The notes beneath the pieces were generated by a model. The model was not told the DNA's origin. It saw nothing but the letters and a program-made list of their open reading frames with translations, and searched no databases. Made by a program: the position numbers and the translations under genes. Below are positions 8,310 through 16,090 of a stretch of DNA of 48,136 bases, one piece after another (within the stretch, counting starts at the first letter, position 1; the number at the start of each line of letters is the position of its first letter). Source of the stretch: an uncultured Thomasclavelia sp. GTDB taxonomy: Bacteria > Bacillota_I > Bacilli_A > Erysipelotrichales > Coprobacillaceae. The stretch lies in contig NZ_CALUXO010000035.1 in assembly GCF_944324745.1 (NCBI RefSeq), forward strand, positions 1-48,136. Direction: 5' to 3'.

Positions 8310-8882
8310 ATGACAGAAAAAGAAAAGATGGCAATGCAGGTCTGGTATGATCCTAATAATGATCCACAACTAATTCAAGAAAGACTGGTAGCTATGGATC
8401 TATGTTTTCAATTAAACCAAATTAGACCACTGGCAGTTGAAAAACGCCAGGCCAAAATAAAAGAATTATTAGGTTACTTTCCAGAGGGCTTGGAATTATT
8501 GAGCCCATTTACTTGTGATTATGGTAAAAATATTGTTTTAGGGAAAAATGTTTTTATCAATATTAATTGTTATTTTATGGATGGTGGCAAAATTACGATC
8601 GGGGATAATGTTTTTATTGGACCATCATGTGGTTTTTATACAGCCAATCATGCTCTTGATTTTTTTAGTCGTAATCAGGGCTATGAAAAAGCTTTACCAA
8701 TTACTATTGGTGATAATTGCTGGTTTGGGGCTAATGTGACGGTCTTACCAGGAGTAACGATCGGTAATGGGTGTGTAATTGGTGCTGGCAGTGTTGTTAG
8801 TCATGATATTCCTGATAATTCACTGATTGCTGGAGTACCAGCTAAAGTAATCAAAACAATCGATCAAACTAAACGAATTTAA
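8310..8882 (+). CDS. Maltose/galactoside O-acetyltransferase-like hexapeptide enzyme
   Basis: A 190-residue left-handed beta-helix acetyltransferase of the Maa/LacA/NodL group. It has the N-terminal helical region (about 1-55, with [12 protein letters not shown]), hexapeptide repeats from about residue 70 ([22 protein letters not shown]), the catalytic histidine in TANHALD, and the coil end [30 protein letters not shown]. These enzymes move acetyl from acetyl-CoA to a sugar hydroxyl. ATG 8310 starts two bases after the upstream stop, behind GAAGGAAAAG. The longer frame from 8271 overlaps the RbsD-like gene and is rejected. Pairing with a mutarotase under ROK control points to detoxifying or modifying a non-metabolised sugar; inference. 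Confidence 0.88.
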   Translation: MTEKEKMAMQVWYDPNNDPQLIQERLVAMDLCFQLNQIRPLAVEKRQAKIKELLGYFPEGLELLSPFTCDYGKNIVLGKNVFININCYFMDGGKITIGDNVFIGPSCGFYTANHALDFFSRNQGYEKALPITIGDNCWFGANVTVLPGVTIGNGCVIGAGSVVSHDIPDNSLIAGVPAKVIKTIDQTKRI

Positions 8883-8883
8883 A

Positions 8884-8910
8884 AAAACGAGCCGTTTAAT
8901 GGCTCGTTTT
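8884..8910. terminator. Terminator shared by converging acetyltransferase and MFS genes
   Basis: AAAACGAGCC (8884-8893), 7-base loop, GGCTCGTTTT (8901-8910). A and T ends suit both directions. The right side encodes the last codons of the minus-strand MFS gene. Confidence 0.85.
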
Positions 8911-10059
8911 GACGTTGATTTTTCTCGTTGTAAAAATTATAATTGCTCCAATTAAAGTAACTAGATAGATAAACATAAACATATAATTTAAGCCAAGATT
9001 GTCTTGTAAAATTCCTCCTAGAACATTTCCTAATGTTGAACCAATTCCAGAAGTCATGATACTAATTAAATTTTGTCCAGATAATTGGTCATCTGGCTGT
9101 AAATTATAAGTGACATAATAAGTAATTACGCCAGTGAATAATCCATAGGACATTCCCTGAAACATCATTCCGATAATTAAAATAATCAAATTAGGCGCCA
9201 GACAGATCGTAAAGTTTCTTAAAATGTAAAAAATTGAAGCTACCAGAATTAAAGTCAAACTATTAAATTTTTTCATTAATCGTGGTGCCATAGTAATAAT
9301 CGGTAATTCACTAAAAGCCATAAAAAACATACAGACACCATATAGTTGAGTATTACCACCTAAAGTATTGACGATATTAATTAAATAAGTACTAATAGTG
9401 GTGGCTCCAGCAAACATAAAACAAAAACCTAGTAACAAGAAAAATAAAACTTTATAATTTTTGATAACATATAAAACAGTTCCCTGCTTTTTCTGTTCGT
9501 GTTTAACGTTTTTTTGCTCTGGCATAGTATACAATAAAATTAAAGTAATAATGATAAAGAAAAGATAGCCCATAGATAAAATCCAGGGATCGATAAAAGT
9601 AATGACTTGTCCAAAAATAAAAGCACTAGCTGCCCATGAAGCTGAACCAATTCCTCTAGCTAAACCAAAATTAACATAAAGACCATCATTAATATAATTC
9701 ATGGCAATCATCGTTAATAAAGGAACGGTTGATAAAAGCAAAGCATACATCAAAATATAAATAATCATTAAAATGATTGCTGGCATTTGAATAAAACTCA
9801 AAATAATATACATGATGCCAATTCCAATGCTAATATAAGCAACGAGATTTTTAATAGTTAAATTAGTAAATCGATCTAATAAAGATGAGATAAATGGCGA
9901 AATAAAAATGGTGCCAACACATGAGACCCCAGTTACAATTCCAATTTCAGTATTTGATAGACCGCGATATTGTAAAAATATTGCGATAAAACCATTGATG
10001 CAGCAATAAGCCAACCAATAAAATAAGTGTAAAAGATTATATCTAGTTTTAAGTTGCAT
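8896..10059 (-). CDS. MFS transporter (MFS_1-like)
   Basis: A 387-residue, roughly 12-helix major facilitator protein. The N-terminal FYWLAYCCINGFIAIFLQYRGLS and IGIVTGVSCVGTIFISPFISSLLDR segments resemble the LacY/nucleoside-type MFS_1-like group, whose members import sugars or nucleosides with protons. That substrate guess is weak. AAAGGATAACAAC precedes the ATG on the minus strand. The stop lies inside the shared terminator hairpin at 8884-8910. It is divergent from the MarR-ABC exporter operon across 225 bases. That gap also holds an AT-rich stretch and a CTAATATTAG palindrome (10144-10153) upstream of this gene. Confidence 0.85.
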   Translation of the reverse strand: MQLKTRYNLLHLFYWLAYCCINGFIAIFLQYRGLSNTEIGIVTGVSCVGTIFISPFISSLLDRFTNLTIKNLVAYISIGIGIMYIILSFIQMPAIILMIIYILMYALLLSTVPLLTMIAMNYINDGLYVNFGLARGIGSASWAASAFIFGQVITFIDPWILSMGYLFFIIITLILLYTMPEQKNVKHEQKKQGTVLYVIKNYKVLFFLLLGFCFMFAGATTISTYLINIVNTLGGNTQLYGVCMFFMAFSELPIITMAPRLMKKFNSLTLILVASIFYILRNFTICLAPNLIILIIGMMFQGMSYGLFTGVITYYVTYNLQPDDQLSGQNLISIMTSGIGSTLGNVLGGILQDNLGLNYMFMFIYLVTLIGAIIIFTTRKINVKTSH

Positions 10060-10201
10060 GTTGTTATCCTTTCTGTTAGTAGCAATATAATTTTAAATAA
10101 AATTTTTTTATTTTTTTGCATAAACATATTAACATTTTTTCTACTAATATTAGCAAGCATTTTACATATTTTGAAAAAAAATAATATTATGATATTACAT
10201 C

Positions 10202-10280
10202 TTTACATTAATTAAAATGTGTGCTATTATACTGTTCGTATCCGAACTATAAAGTTCGTAACCGAAATAAAAGGAGGGTG
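10202..10280 (+). promoter_or_regulatory. Promoter with tandem MarR operators before the exporter operon
   Basis: Promoter TTTACA (10202-10207), 17 bases, TATTAT (10225-10230). Two palindromes follow: GTTCG-TATC-CGAAC at 10234-10247 and GTTCG-TAAC-CGAAA at 10254-10267, exactly 20 bp (two helical turns) apart. They cover the transcription start and the early leader, so a bound protein would block initiation. The ribosome binding site AAGGAGGGTG (10271-10280) is immediately after. The adjacent MarR-family gene is the obvious candidate repressor. Confidence 0.8.
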
Positions 10281-10284
10281 ATCA

Positions 10285-10728
10285 ATGTATAGTGATCCTG
10301 TTGGCCGTAGGATAAAAATTATTAATAATTTAATGAAAAGGTCGATGGATAAGTTTTTTGGTCAGCGGCCTGATCGGGCAACTTTAATGCATACTTGGAT
10401 CATCGGATTTTTGCAGGATCGTGAAGATGAAGGAATTGATGTATTTCAAAAAGATATAGAAGCTGAGTTTTCGATTAATCGTTCAACTACTTCAGAAATG
10501 CTCAAGTTAATGTGCAAAAATGGGATGATTCAAAGAATCCCAGTTGATTATGATGCACGGCTTAAAAAAATTGTTTTAACAGATCAAAGTCGGAAGTTTA
10601 ATCAGGAGTTGCGATGCAAAATGAATGAACTTGATAAAATGTTAGTTAAGGATTTATCAGAAGAAGAAGTTGCAATGTTTTTAAAACTTTGCGATAAGTT
10701 AATTGAAAATTTAAATGAGAGCTTGTGA
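10285..10728 (+). CDS. MarR family transcriptional regulator
   Basis: A 147-residue winged-helix regulator. The DNA-binding segment is at about 45-100: QKDIEAEFSINRSTTSEMLKLM forms the helix-turn-helix, and IPVDYDARLKKIVLT the wing, with the D-x-R signature of MarR proteins. N- and C-terminal helices would form the dimer interface. It is the first gene of a three-gene operon with two ABC exporter subunits, 36 bases upstream of the first. The twin palindromes over its own promoter suggest autorepression relieved by an exporter substrate. Confidence 0.88.
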   Translation: MYSDPVGRRIKIINNLMKRSMDKFFGQRPDRATLMHTWIIGFLQDREDEGIDVFQKDIEAEFSINRSTTSEMLKLMCKNGMIQRIPVDYDARLKKIVLTDQSRKFNQELRCKMNELDKMLVKDLSEEEVAMFLKLCDKLIENLNESL

Positions 10729-10764
10729 TTTATCAAGTTTAAAATTGATGAAAGGGGATAAGAG

Positions 10765-12495
10765 ATGGTAAAAACACTATTTAAGCAAATTAAACAGTAT
10801 AAAAAGGATTCTTTGCTGACTATTTTCTTTGTAATAGTTGAAGTTATCCTGGAAATATTAATTCCATTATTCATGGCTAAGATCATTGACGATGGAATTA
10901 ATAATGGAGATATTAATGCTGTTTATCGTTATGGATTAATAATGTTTATTATTGCGATTGGAACATTATCAACCGGTTTTTTAGCTGGTAAATATGCTGC
11001 TAAAGCTTCAACAGGTTTTGCAGCCAACCTAAGAGATGCAATGTATACCAACATTCAAACATTCTCATTTTCAAATATCGATAAATATAGTACAGCTGGA
11101 TTGGTAACTCGTTTGACAACAGATGTTACTAACGTTCAGATGGCTTATCAAATGATAATTCGTATGTGTATTCGTTCACCTATGAATTTAATCTGTGCTT
11201 TGACAATGGCATTTATGATTCATGCGAAATTGAGCCTTATTTTTGTTGGAGCAATGGTTTTCTTGATCGTTGTTTTAGGAACTATCATGGTTTTGGCAAC
11301 TCGTTACTTTAATCAAGTATTCCCAAAATATGATAATTTAAATGAAAGTGTTCAAGAAAATGTTGTCGCTATTAGAGCGGTAAAATCTTTTGTTCGTGAA
11401 GATTATGAAGATCAAAAATTTAAAAAAGCAGCACAAAATATTTATAAATTATTTGTTAAAGCTGAATCAGTATTAGCTTTCAACAACCCGGCAATGATGT
11501 TTGCTGTATATGGATGTCTTTTACTATTATCATGGTTAGGGGCTCAATCAATTGTTGGTGGTAGCTTAACTACTGGGGAATTGACAACTTTATTTAGCTA
11601 CATTATGAATATTTTAATGTCTTTAATGATGTTATCAATGGCCTTTGTAATGATTACAATGTCAATTGCTTCAGGACGTCGTATTGCAGAAGTAATTAAT
11701 GAAAAATCTGATTTAGTATCTCCTGATGGAGCTTTAACTACAGTTGCAAATGGTTCTGTAGACTTTAATCATGTTACTTTCTCATATAAACATGGTAGTG
11801 GTGAACCAGTTTTACGAGATATTGATTTGCATATCAAATCTGGTGAAACAATTGGTATTATCGGTGGTACTGGTAGTGCTAAAAGTAGTTTGGTTAACTT
11901 AATTAGTCGTCTTTATGATGTCGATCGTGGTAGTGTCTATGTCGGTGGTGAAGACGTTAGAAAATATGATTTGGAAGTATTAAGAAATGAAGTATCAGTA
12001 GTATTACAAAATAACGTATTATTCTCTGGAACGATTTTACAAAATCTTCGTTGGGGTAATGAAAATGCTACTTTGGAAGAATGTGAAGAAGCATGTCGTT
12101 TAGCTTGTGCTGATGAATTTATTCAAAAATTCCCTGATAAATATAATACTTATCTTGAACAAGGTGGTACTAACGTATCAGGTGGTCAAAAACAACGTTT
12201 ATGTATTGCCAGAGCACTACTTAAAAAACCTAAGATCTTGATTCTTGATGATTCAACTAGTGCGGTTGATACAGCTACAGATGCCAGCATTCAATGTTCA
12301 TTTGAAGAAAGAATTCCAGATACTACTAAGATTATTATTTCACAACGTGTTTCTAGTGTTCAAAGTGCTGACCGTATCATTGTGTTGAACGATGGTGTTG
12401 TCGACGCATTTGGCAGTCATGATGAATTATTAGAAACTAATGAAATTTATCGTACTATTTACGAACTTCAAACTAAAGGGAAGGAGGAAGCATAA
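10765..12495 (+). CDS. ABC exporter subunit with degenerate ATPase site (heterodimer half 1)
   Basis: A 576-residue type IV ABC exporter half with a six-helix transmembrane domain (about 1-310) and an ATPase domain (about 335-570). Walker A is GGTGSAKSSL, with alanine in place of the usual last glycine. The signature VSGGQKQR is intact. Walker B reads ILILDDSTSAVD, with aspartate replacing the catalytic glutamate, and the switch residue is Q (IISQRVSS) rather than H. These changes mark the degenerate-site half of TM287/288- and BmrCD-type heterodimers. GGGGATAAG precedes ATG 10765. Its last base is the first base of the next start codon. Likely exports drugs, lipids or peptides. Confidence 0.92.
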   Translation: MVKTLFKQIKQYKKDSLLTIFFVIVEVILEILIPLFMAKIIDDGINNGDINAVYRYGLIMFIIAIGTLSTGFLAGKYAAKASTGFAANLRDAMYTNIQTFSFSNIDKYSTAGLVTRLTTDVTNVQMAYQMIIRMCIRSPMNLICALTMAFMIHAKLSLIFVGAMVFLIVVLGTIMVLATRYFNQVFPKYDNLNESVQENVVAIRAVKSFVREDYEDQKFKKAAQNIYKLFVKAESVLAFNNPAMMFAVYGCLLLLSWLGAQSIVGGSLTTGELTTLFSYIMNILMSLMMLSMAFVMITMSIASGRRIAEVINEKSDLVSPDGALTTVANGSVDFNHVTFSYKHGSGEPVLRDIDLHIKSGETIGIIGGTGSAKSSLVNLISRLYDVDRGSVYVGGEDVRKYDLEVLRNEVSVVLQNNVLFSGTILQNLRWGNENATLEECEEACRLACADEFIQKFPDKYNTYLEQGGTNVSGGQKQRLCIARALLKKPKILILDDSTSAVDTATDASIQCSFEERIPDTTKIIISQRVSSVQSADRIIVLNDGVVDAFGSHDELLETNEIYRTIYELQTKGKEEA

Positions 12496-14354
12496 TGAAA
12501 ACAAAAGGTGTCATGTTTCGTCTTTTAAAGAAATTATTTAAACAATATGGTGCCCATATTGTCATTGTCTTGATCTGTATCATAGTTCAGGCAATCTGTA
12601 CGGTACAGGGAACAATGTTTATGCAGACATTGATCGATGATTATATTGTTCCATTAATGTCACAGGCTACTCCGGATTTTAGTAATTTACTTAATGCAAT
12701 AATTAGATTAGCTTGCATCTTTGTTGTTGGGGTAATCTGCGCTTATGGTCATAGTAGAATTATGGTTAACGTAACTCAAGGTTTCTTACGTAATTTACGT
12801 ATCGAAATGTTTGAACATATGGAAACTTTACCAATTCGTTATTTTGACCAAAATACTCATGGCGACATCATGTCAATTTATACAAATGATATTGATACTT
12901 TAAGACAATTAATCAGTCAATCAATACCACAATTGACATCAAGCTGTATTACTATCTTAACAGTGTTCTTTTCAATGTTATCATTGAACTTAACACTTAC
13001 AGGAATCAGTGTCATCATGGTATGTATCATTCTATTTATTTCTCGAAGTGTCGGACGTTTATCAAGCCGCTATTTCGTAAAACAACAAGAGACATTAGGT
13101 GATGTTAATGGTTATATTGAAGAAATGATTTCTGGTCAAAAAGTTGTTAAGGTTTTCAACCATGAAGAAGAAGCAATTGAAGGATTCAGAAAAATTAATG
13201 AAGATTTAAGAGTAAGTTCATATAATGCCAATAAATTTGCCAATGTCTTAATGCCAGTAACAATTCAGGTAGGTAATATGTCTTATATTATCTGTGCTAT
13301 CGTTGGGGCCATTTTAGCATTGTCAGGTTTCGATAGTTCACTTACAATTGGTACCTTAGTTACTTTCATGACATTAAATCGTAGTTTCAATAACCCAATC
13401 GGCCAAGTATCAATGCAAATTAACTCAATTGCTATGGCTCAAGCTGGTGCTGGTCGTATCTTTGAATTGCTTGATCAAGAAAGTGAAATTGATGAAGGTG
13501 TTGTCACTTTATGTCGTGTTAAATATAATGATAAAGGTGAAATGGAAGAAACTAAAGAATATACTGGTCATTGGGCTTGGCGTCATCCTCGTCCAGATGG
13601 AAGTATTGAATTAGTTGAGATGAAAGGTGACTTGAAGTTAGAAGATGTTGACTTTGGTTATAATGATGATCGCATGGTTTTACATGATATTAATGTTTAT
13701 GCCAATCCAGGTGAAAAGATTGCCTTTGTTGGGGCTACTGGTGCTGGGAAAACGACCATCACTAACTTGATCAACCGTTTCTATGAGATTCAAAAAGGAA
13801 CAATTACTTATGATGGTATTAATATTAGCTTGATTAAAAAAGCTGATTTAAGAAGATCATTAGGAGTCGTTTTACAAGATACGCACTTATTTACAGGAAC
13901 AGTTATGGATAATATTCGTTATGGTAAGTTAACTGCTACCGATGAAGAATGTATCGCTGCTGCTAAATTAACTAGTGCTGATCAATTTATCAAACATTTA
14001 CCAGATGGTTATAATACAATGTTGACAGGAGATGGAGCAAATCTTTCTCAAGGTCAAAGACAGCTGATTGCTATTGCCAGAGCAGCAGTTGCTGATCCAC
14101 CAGCTTTAATCCTTGATGAAGCTACTTCTTCAATCGATACTCGAACTGAAACATTAGTTCAAGCTGGTATGGATGGATTAATGAAAGGTAGAACTACGTT
14201 AGTAATTGCCCATCGTTTATCAACAATTAAAAATAGTGATTGTATCATGGTACTTGAAGCTGGTCGTATTATCGAACGTGGTAACCATGAAGAATTAATT
14301 AAACAAAAAGGTAAATATTATCAGTTATATACTGGTGCTATTGATTTAGATTAA
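12495..14354 (+). CDS. ABC exporter subunit with catalytic ATPase motifs (heterodimer half 2)
   Basis: A 619-residue partner of the preceding protein. Six-helix membrane domain (about 1-320), then an inserted linker of about 40 residues (near 340-375, rich in charged residues and containing GHWAWRHPRPDG), then the ATPase domain. Motifs are canonical where the partner fails: Walker A GATGAGKTTI, Walker B LILDEATSSID, switch histidine IAHRLSTI. Its signature is altered to LSQGQ. In asymmetric exporters a degenerate signature faces the degenerate Walker B of the partner, which is exactly the combination here. The A of its ATG is the last base of the upstream TAA. A terminator follows. Confidence 0.92.
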   Translation: MKTKGVMFRLLKKLFKQYGAHIVIVLICIIVQAICTVQGTMFMQTLIDDYIVPLMSQATPDFSNLLNAIIRLACIFVVGVICAYGHSRIMVNVTQGFLRNLRIEMFEHMETLPIRYFDQNTHGDIMSIYTNDIDTLRQLISQSIPQLTSSCITILTVFFSMLSLNLTLTGISVIMVCIILFISRSVGRLSSRYFVKQQETLGDVNGYIEEMISGQKVVKVFNHEEEAIEGFRKINEDLRVSSYNANKFANVLMPVTIQVGNMSYIICAIVGAILALSGFDSSLTIGTLVTFMTLNRSFNNPIGQVSMQINSIAMAQAGAGRIFELLDQESEIDEGVVTLCRVKYNDKGEMEETKEYTGHWAWRHPRPDGSIELVEMKGDLKLEDVDFGYNDDRMVLHDINVYANPGEKIAFVGATGAGKTTITNLINRFYEIQKGTITYDGINISLIKKADLRRSLGVVLQDTHLFTGTVMDNIRYGKLTATDEECIAAAKLTSADQFIKHLPDGYNTMLTGDGANLSQGQRQLIAIARAAVADPPALILDEATSSIDTRTETLVQAGMDGLMKGRTTLVIAHRLSTIKNSDCIMVLEAGRIIERGNHEELIKQKGKYYQLYTGAIDLD

Positions 14355-14379
14355 CATCATGTTTAAACATGATGTTTTT
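14353..14379 (+). terminator. Terminator of the MarR-ABC exporter operon
   Basis: A perfect 24-base palindrome at 14353-14376 (arms AACATCATG and CATGATGTT around TTTAAA) followed by Ts. It overlaps the stop codon. Confidence 0.85.
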
Positions 14380-14483
14380 CTTTTAGCTTTATGATAAAAA
14401 TATAGTAATGATCTTAAGTTATTGTATAATATAAGTAGAAAGATGGTTAAAAATTAAACTGTACTAAAAGTTTTTTGAAAACA

Positions 14484-14489
14484 TATAAT
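14484..14489 (+). promoter_or_regulatory. Candidate -10 box for the small-peptide transcript
   Basis: TATAAT at 14484-14489 would start RNA near 14496, about ten bases before the 5' arm of the long inverted repeat. A second TATAAT is at 14425-14430. Neither has a convincing -35, so the real start is unresolved. Confidence 0.35.
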
Positions 14490-14505
14490 ATTGATATAAA
14501 CAAAT

Positions 14506-14647
14506 ATCAGGCTGTAAATATTTATATATAAGGATAGGTGATCTTAATGATAGCAACATTATTATCAATTTTAGGTGATTTTTTTGGAGCGATTGCTAGT
14601 AGTATCTGGGGTAAAAAAGAATAATGAAAAAATATTTACAGCTTGGT
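14506..14647 (+). repeat. Inverted repeat enclosing the small ORF
   Basis: The arm CAGGCTGTAAATATTT (14508-14523) pairs with AAATATTTACAGCTTG (14630-14645): 16 bp with one G-U pair, extendable by two further pairs to 14506 and 14647. The 106-base loop holds the ribosome binding site and the whole 25-codon ORF. In RNA this would join the 5' and 3' ends of the message. Confidence 0.75.
14547..14624 (+). CDS. Small amphipathic peptide (25 aa), modulin- or type I toxin-like
   Basis: An ORF of 25 codons from ATG 14547 to TAA 14622-14624, preceded by AGGATAGGTGATCTTA, a good ribosome binding site. The peptide begins MIATLLSILGDFFGAIA and ends WGKKE. As an alpha helix its small or polar residues T4, S7, D11, G14, S18, G22 and E25 fall on one face at 3-4 residue steps. 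Large hydrophobics (I2, L5, L6, I8, L9, F12, F13, I16, I20, W21) fill the rest; net charge is about zero. This resembles staphylococcal delta-toxin and other phenol-soluble modulins (compare IISTIGDLV in delta-toxin), and also small membrane toxins of type I toxin-antitoxin loci. No export genes are adjacent; function is inferred only. Confidence 0.55.
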   Translation: MIATLLSILGDFFGAIASSIWGKKE

Positions 14648-14668
14648 TAAATTAAATAAGAAAAGTTA

Positions 14669-14697
14669 TTGACATTAGATAAATAAAATGCTAATAT
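14669..14697 (+). promoter_or_regulatory. Promoter of the infC-rpmI-rplT operon
   Basis: TTGACA (14669-14674), 17-base spacer, TAATAT (14692-14697). The transcript would begin near 14704, giving a leader of about 165 bases. Confidence 0.8.
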
Positions 14698-14710
14698 ATG
14701 AAAGCAAATA

Positions 14711-14830
14711 AAAAGTAGTGGAAAGAAGAAGTGCCTACTTCTCGCCCGATTGATGATGTCGATGGGCTAATGTCACTAAGATTATATTATCTTATTGTCA
14801 ATTTGTGGGCACTTAGTGTGCTCACTTTTT
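14711..14830 (+). promoter_or_regulatory. infC leader attenuator (L20-leader type)
   Basis: The leader folds into a 5' hairpin (AGAAGT 14727-14732 with ACTTCT 14737-14742) and a GCCC/GGGC stem near 14744-14767. The terminator is GTGGGCAC (14805-14812), loop TTAGT, GTGCTCAC (14818-14825), then five Ts. CACTAAG at 14774-14780 is complementary to CTTAGTG at 14812-14818, which would break the terminator, making a terminator/antiterminator switch. In Firmicutes such leaders are controlled by ribosomal protein L20, the product of the third gene. The open frame from GTG 14731 through this leader is an artefact. Confidence 0.75.
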
Positions 14831-14868
14831 ATTTAAACTACAAACTGCACAAATTGGAGGTGTCTATT

Positions 14869-15408
14869 ATTAGCAGATTTGATAACAGAAAACCAAAACA
14901 ACCTGATGAGTTAGTTAATGAAAAAATCCGTTTTAAAGAAGTACTAGTAATTGATCAAAATGGTAATCGTTTAGGAGTTAAAAACCGCAATCAGGCAATT
15001 GATATGGCTTATAACGAAGGGCTTGATTTAGTGTGCGTAGCACCAAATGCTAAACCACCAGTATGTCGTATAATGGATTTTGGGAAATATCGTTTCGAGC
15101 AACAAAAGAAAGCTAAAGAAATGAAACGTAATTCTAAAGTTGTTTCTTTAAAAGAAACTCAATTGTCAGTGACAATTGATACACATGATAAAAATGTTAA
15201 ATTAAAAAGAACATTAAAATGGTTAGAAGAAGGAAATAAAGTTAAGATTGCAATTAGATTTAGAGGACGTCAATTAGCTCATACAGAACTTGGTAAAAAA
15301 GTTATTGATGACTTTGTAGCTGAATGTGCGGAAGTTGGGCAAATTGAAAAACCAGCCAAGCTTGAAGGTAGAACTCTGACTGCGATAATTGCACCAAAGA
15401 AAAAATAA
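14869..15408 (+). CDS. infC: Translation initiation factor IF-3
   Basis: About 179 residues. N-domain (ISRFDNRKPKQPDELVNEKI, then RLGVKNRNQAIDMAYN, DLVCVAPNAKPPVCRIMDFGKY) and C-domain (KETQLSVTIDTHDKN, KVKIAIRFRGRQLAH) are both typical. IF-3 binds the 30S subunit, blocks early 50S joining and checks the start codon. There is no suitable ATG: behind GGAGG (14856-14860) lie two ATT codons, 14866 and 14869. An AUU start is classic for infC and lets IF-3 repress its own translation. I chose 14869 for its 8-base spacing; 14866 remains possible. Confidence 0.93.
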   Translation: MSRFDNRKPKQPDELVNEKIRFKEVLVIDQNGNRLGVKNRNQAIDMAYNEGLDLVCVAPNAKPPVCRIMDFGKYRFEQQKKAKEMKRNSKVVSLKETQLSVTIDTHDKNVKLKRTLKWLEEGNKVKIAIRFRGRQLAHTELGKKVIDDFVAECAEVGQIEKPAKLEGRTLTAIIAPKKK

Positions 15409-15426
15409 TTCAGGAGGGAATATATT

Positions 15427-15621
15427 ATGCCAAAAATGAAATCACATAGTGGTCTAAAAAAACGTTTAAAAAGAACAGGTAGCGGTAAATTGAAACGTAG
15501 CCATGCATACACTTCACATTTATCACATAATAAAACTCATAAACAAAAGAAACATTTGGCTAAATCAGGATTAGTTAGTGCTTCAGATTACAAGAGAATT
15601 AAATCAAGATTATCAAAATAA
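15427..15621 (+). CDS. rpmI: 50S ribosomal protein L35
   Basis: 64 residues, very basic, with the L35 hallmarks [18 protein letters not shown] at the start and [14 protein letters not shown] in the middle. It sits in the large subunit. The start follows CAGGAGGG, and it lies between infC and rplT as in most bacteria, co-transcribed and under the infC leader. Confidence 0.97.
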   Translation: MPKMKSHSGLKKRLKRTGSGKLKRSHAYTSHLSHNKTHKQKKHLAKSGLVSASDYKRIKSRLSK

Positions 15622-15642
15622 TTAATGTAGGAGGAATGAAAT

Positions 15643-16002
15643 ATGGCAAGAGTTAAAGGTGGATATACTACTAGACATAGAAGAAAGAAAATATTAAAGT
15701 TAGCCAAAGGATATTATGGTTCTAAACATAGATTATATAAAACTGCAAATGAACAAGTAATGCATTCATTGGCTTATTCATATCGTGATAGAAGACAAGT
15801 TAAAAGAGATATGAGAAAATTATGGATTGCTCGTATTAACGCAGCTGCTAGATTAAATGATATTTCTTATTCTCGTTTAATGCACGGATTAAAATTAGCT
15901 AACGTTGAAATTAACCGTAAAATGTTATCTGAAATTGCAATTAGTGATCCAAAAGGATTTACTGCAATTGTAGATACAGCTAAAAAAGCATTAGCAAAAT
16001 AA
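15643..16002 (+). CDS. rplT: 50S ribosomal protein L20
   Basis: 119 residues; starts [20 protein letters not shown] and contains [18 protein letters not shown], both diagnostic. L20 is an early assembly protein that binds 23S rRNA; in Bacillus-type bacteria it also represses its own operon by promoting termination in the infC leader. AGGAGGAATGAAAT precedes the start. Last gene of the operon, followed by a terminator. Confidence 0.97.
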   Translation: MARVKGGYTTRHRRKKILKLAKGYYGSKHRLYKTANEQVMHSLAYSYRDRRQVKRDMRKLWIARINAAARLNDISYSRLMHGLKLANVEINRKMLSEIAISDPKGFTAIVDTAKKALAK

Positions 16003-16016
16003 AAAATGGTTTACTG

Positions 16017-16044
16017 GTCTAAGAGAATTGCTCTTAGACTTTTT
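16017..16044 (+). terminator. Terminator of infC-rpmI-rplT
   Basis: GTCTAAGAG (16017-16025), loop AATTG, CTCTTAGAC (16031-16039), TTTTT. Confidence 0.9.
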
Positions 16045-16061
16045 ATTTATTTACTCAATTA

Positions 16062-16070
16062 TGCTATAAT
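16062..16070 (+). promoter_or_regulatory. Extended -10 promoter of the START-like gene
   Basis: TGCTATAAT, a perfect extended -10 element, with no good -35. The RNA would start near 16077, making a very short leader. Confidence 0.5.
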
Positions 16071-16090
16071 CGTTGTAGGAGATGATGGGT

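Noticed and set aside
14731-14868. GTG-started N-terminal extension of IF-3
   Set aside because: The extension runs through the attenuator hairpins, and the family N-terminus begins at the ATT codons behind GGAGG.
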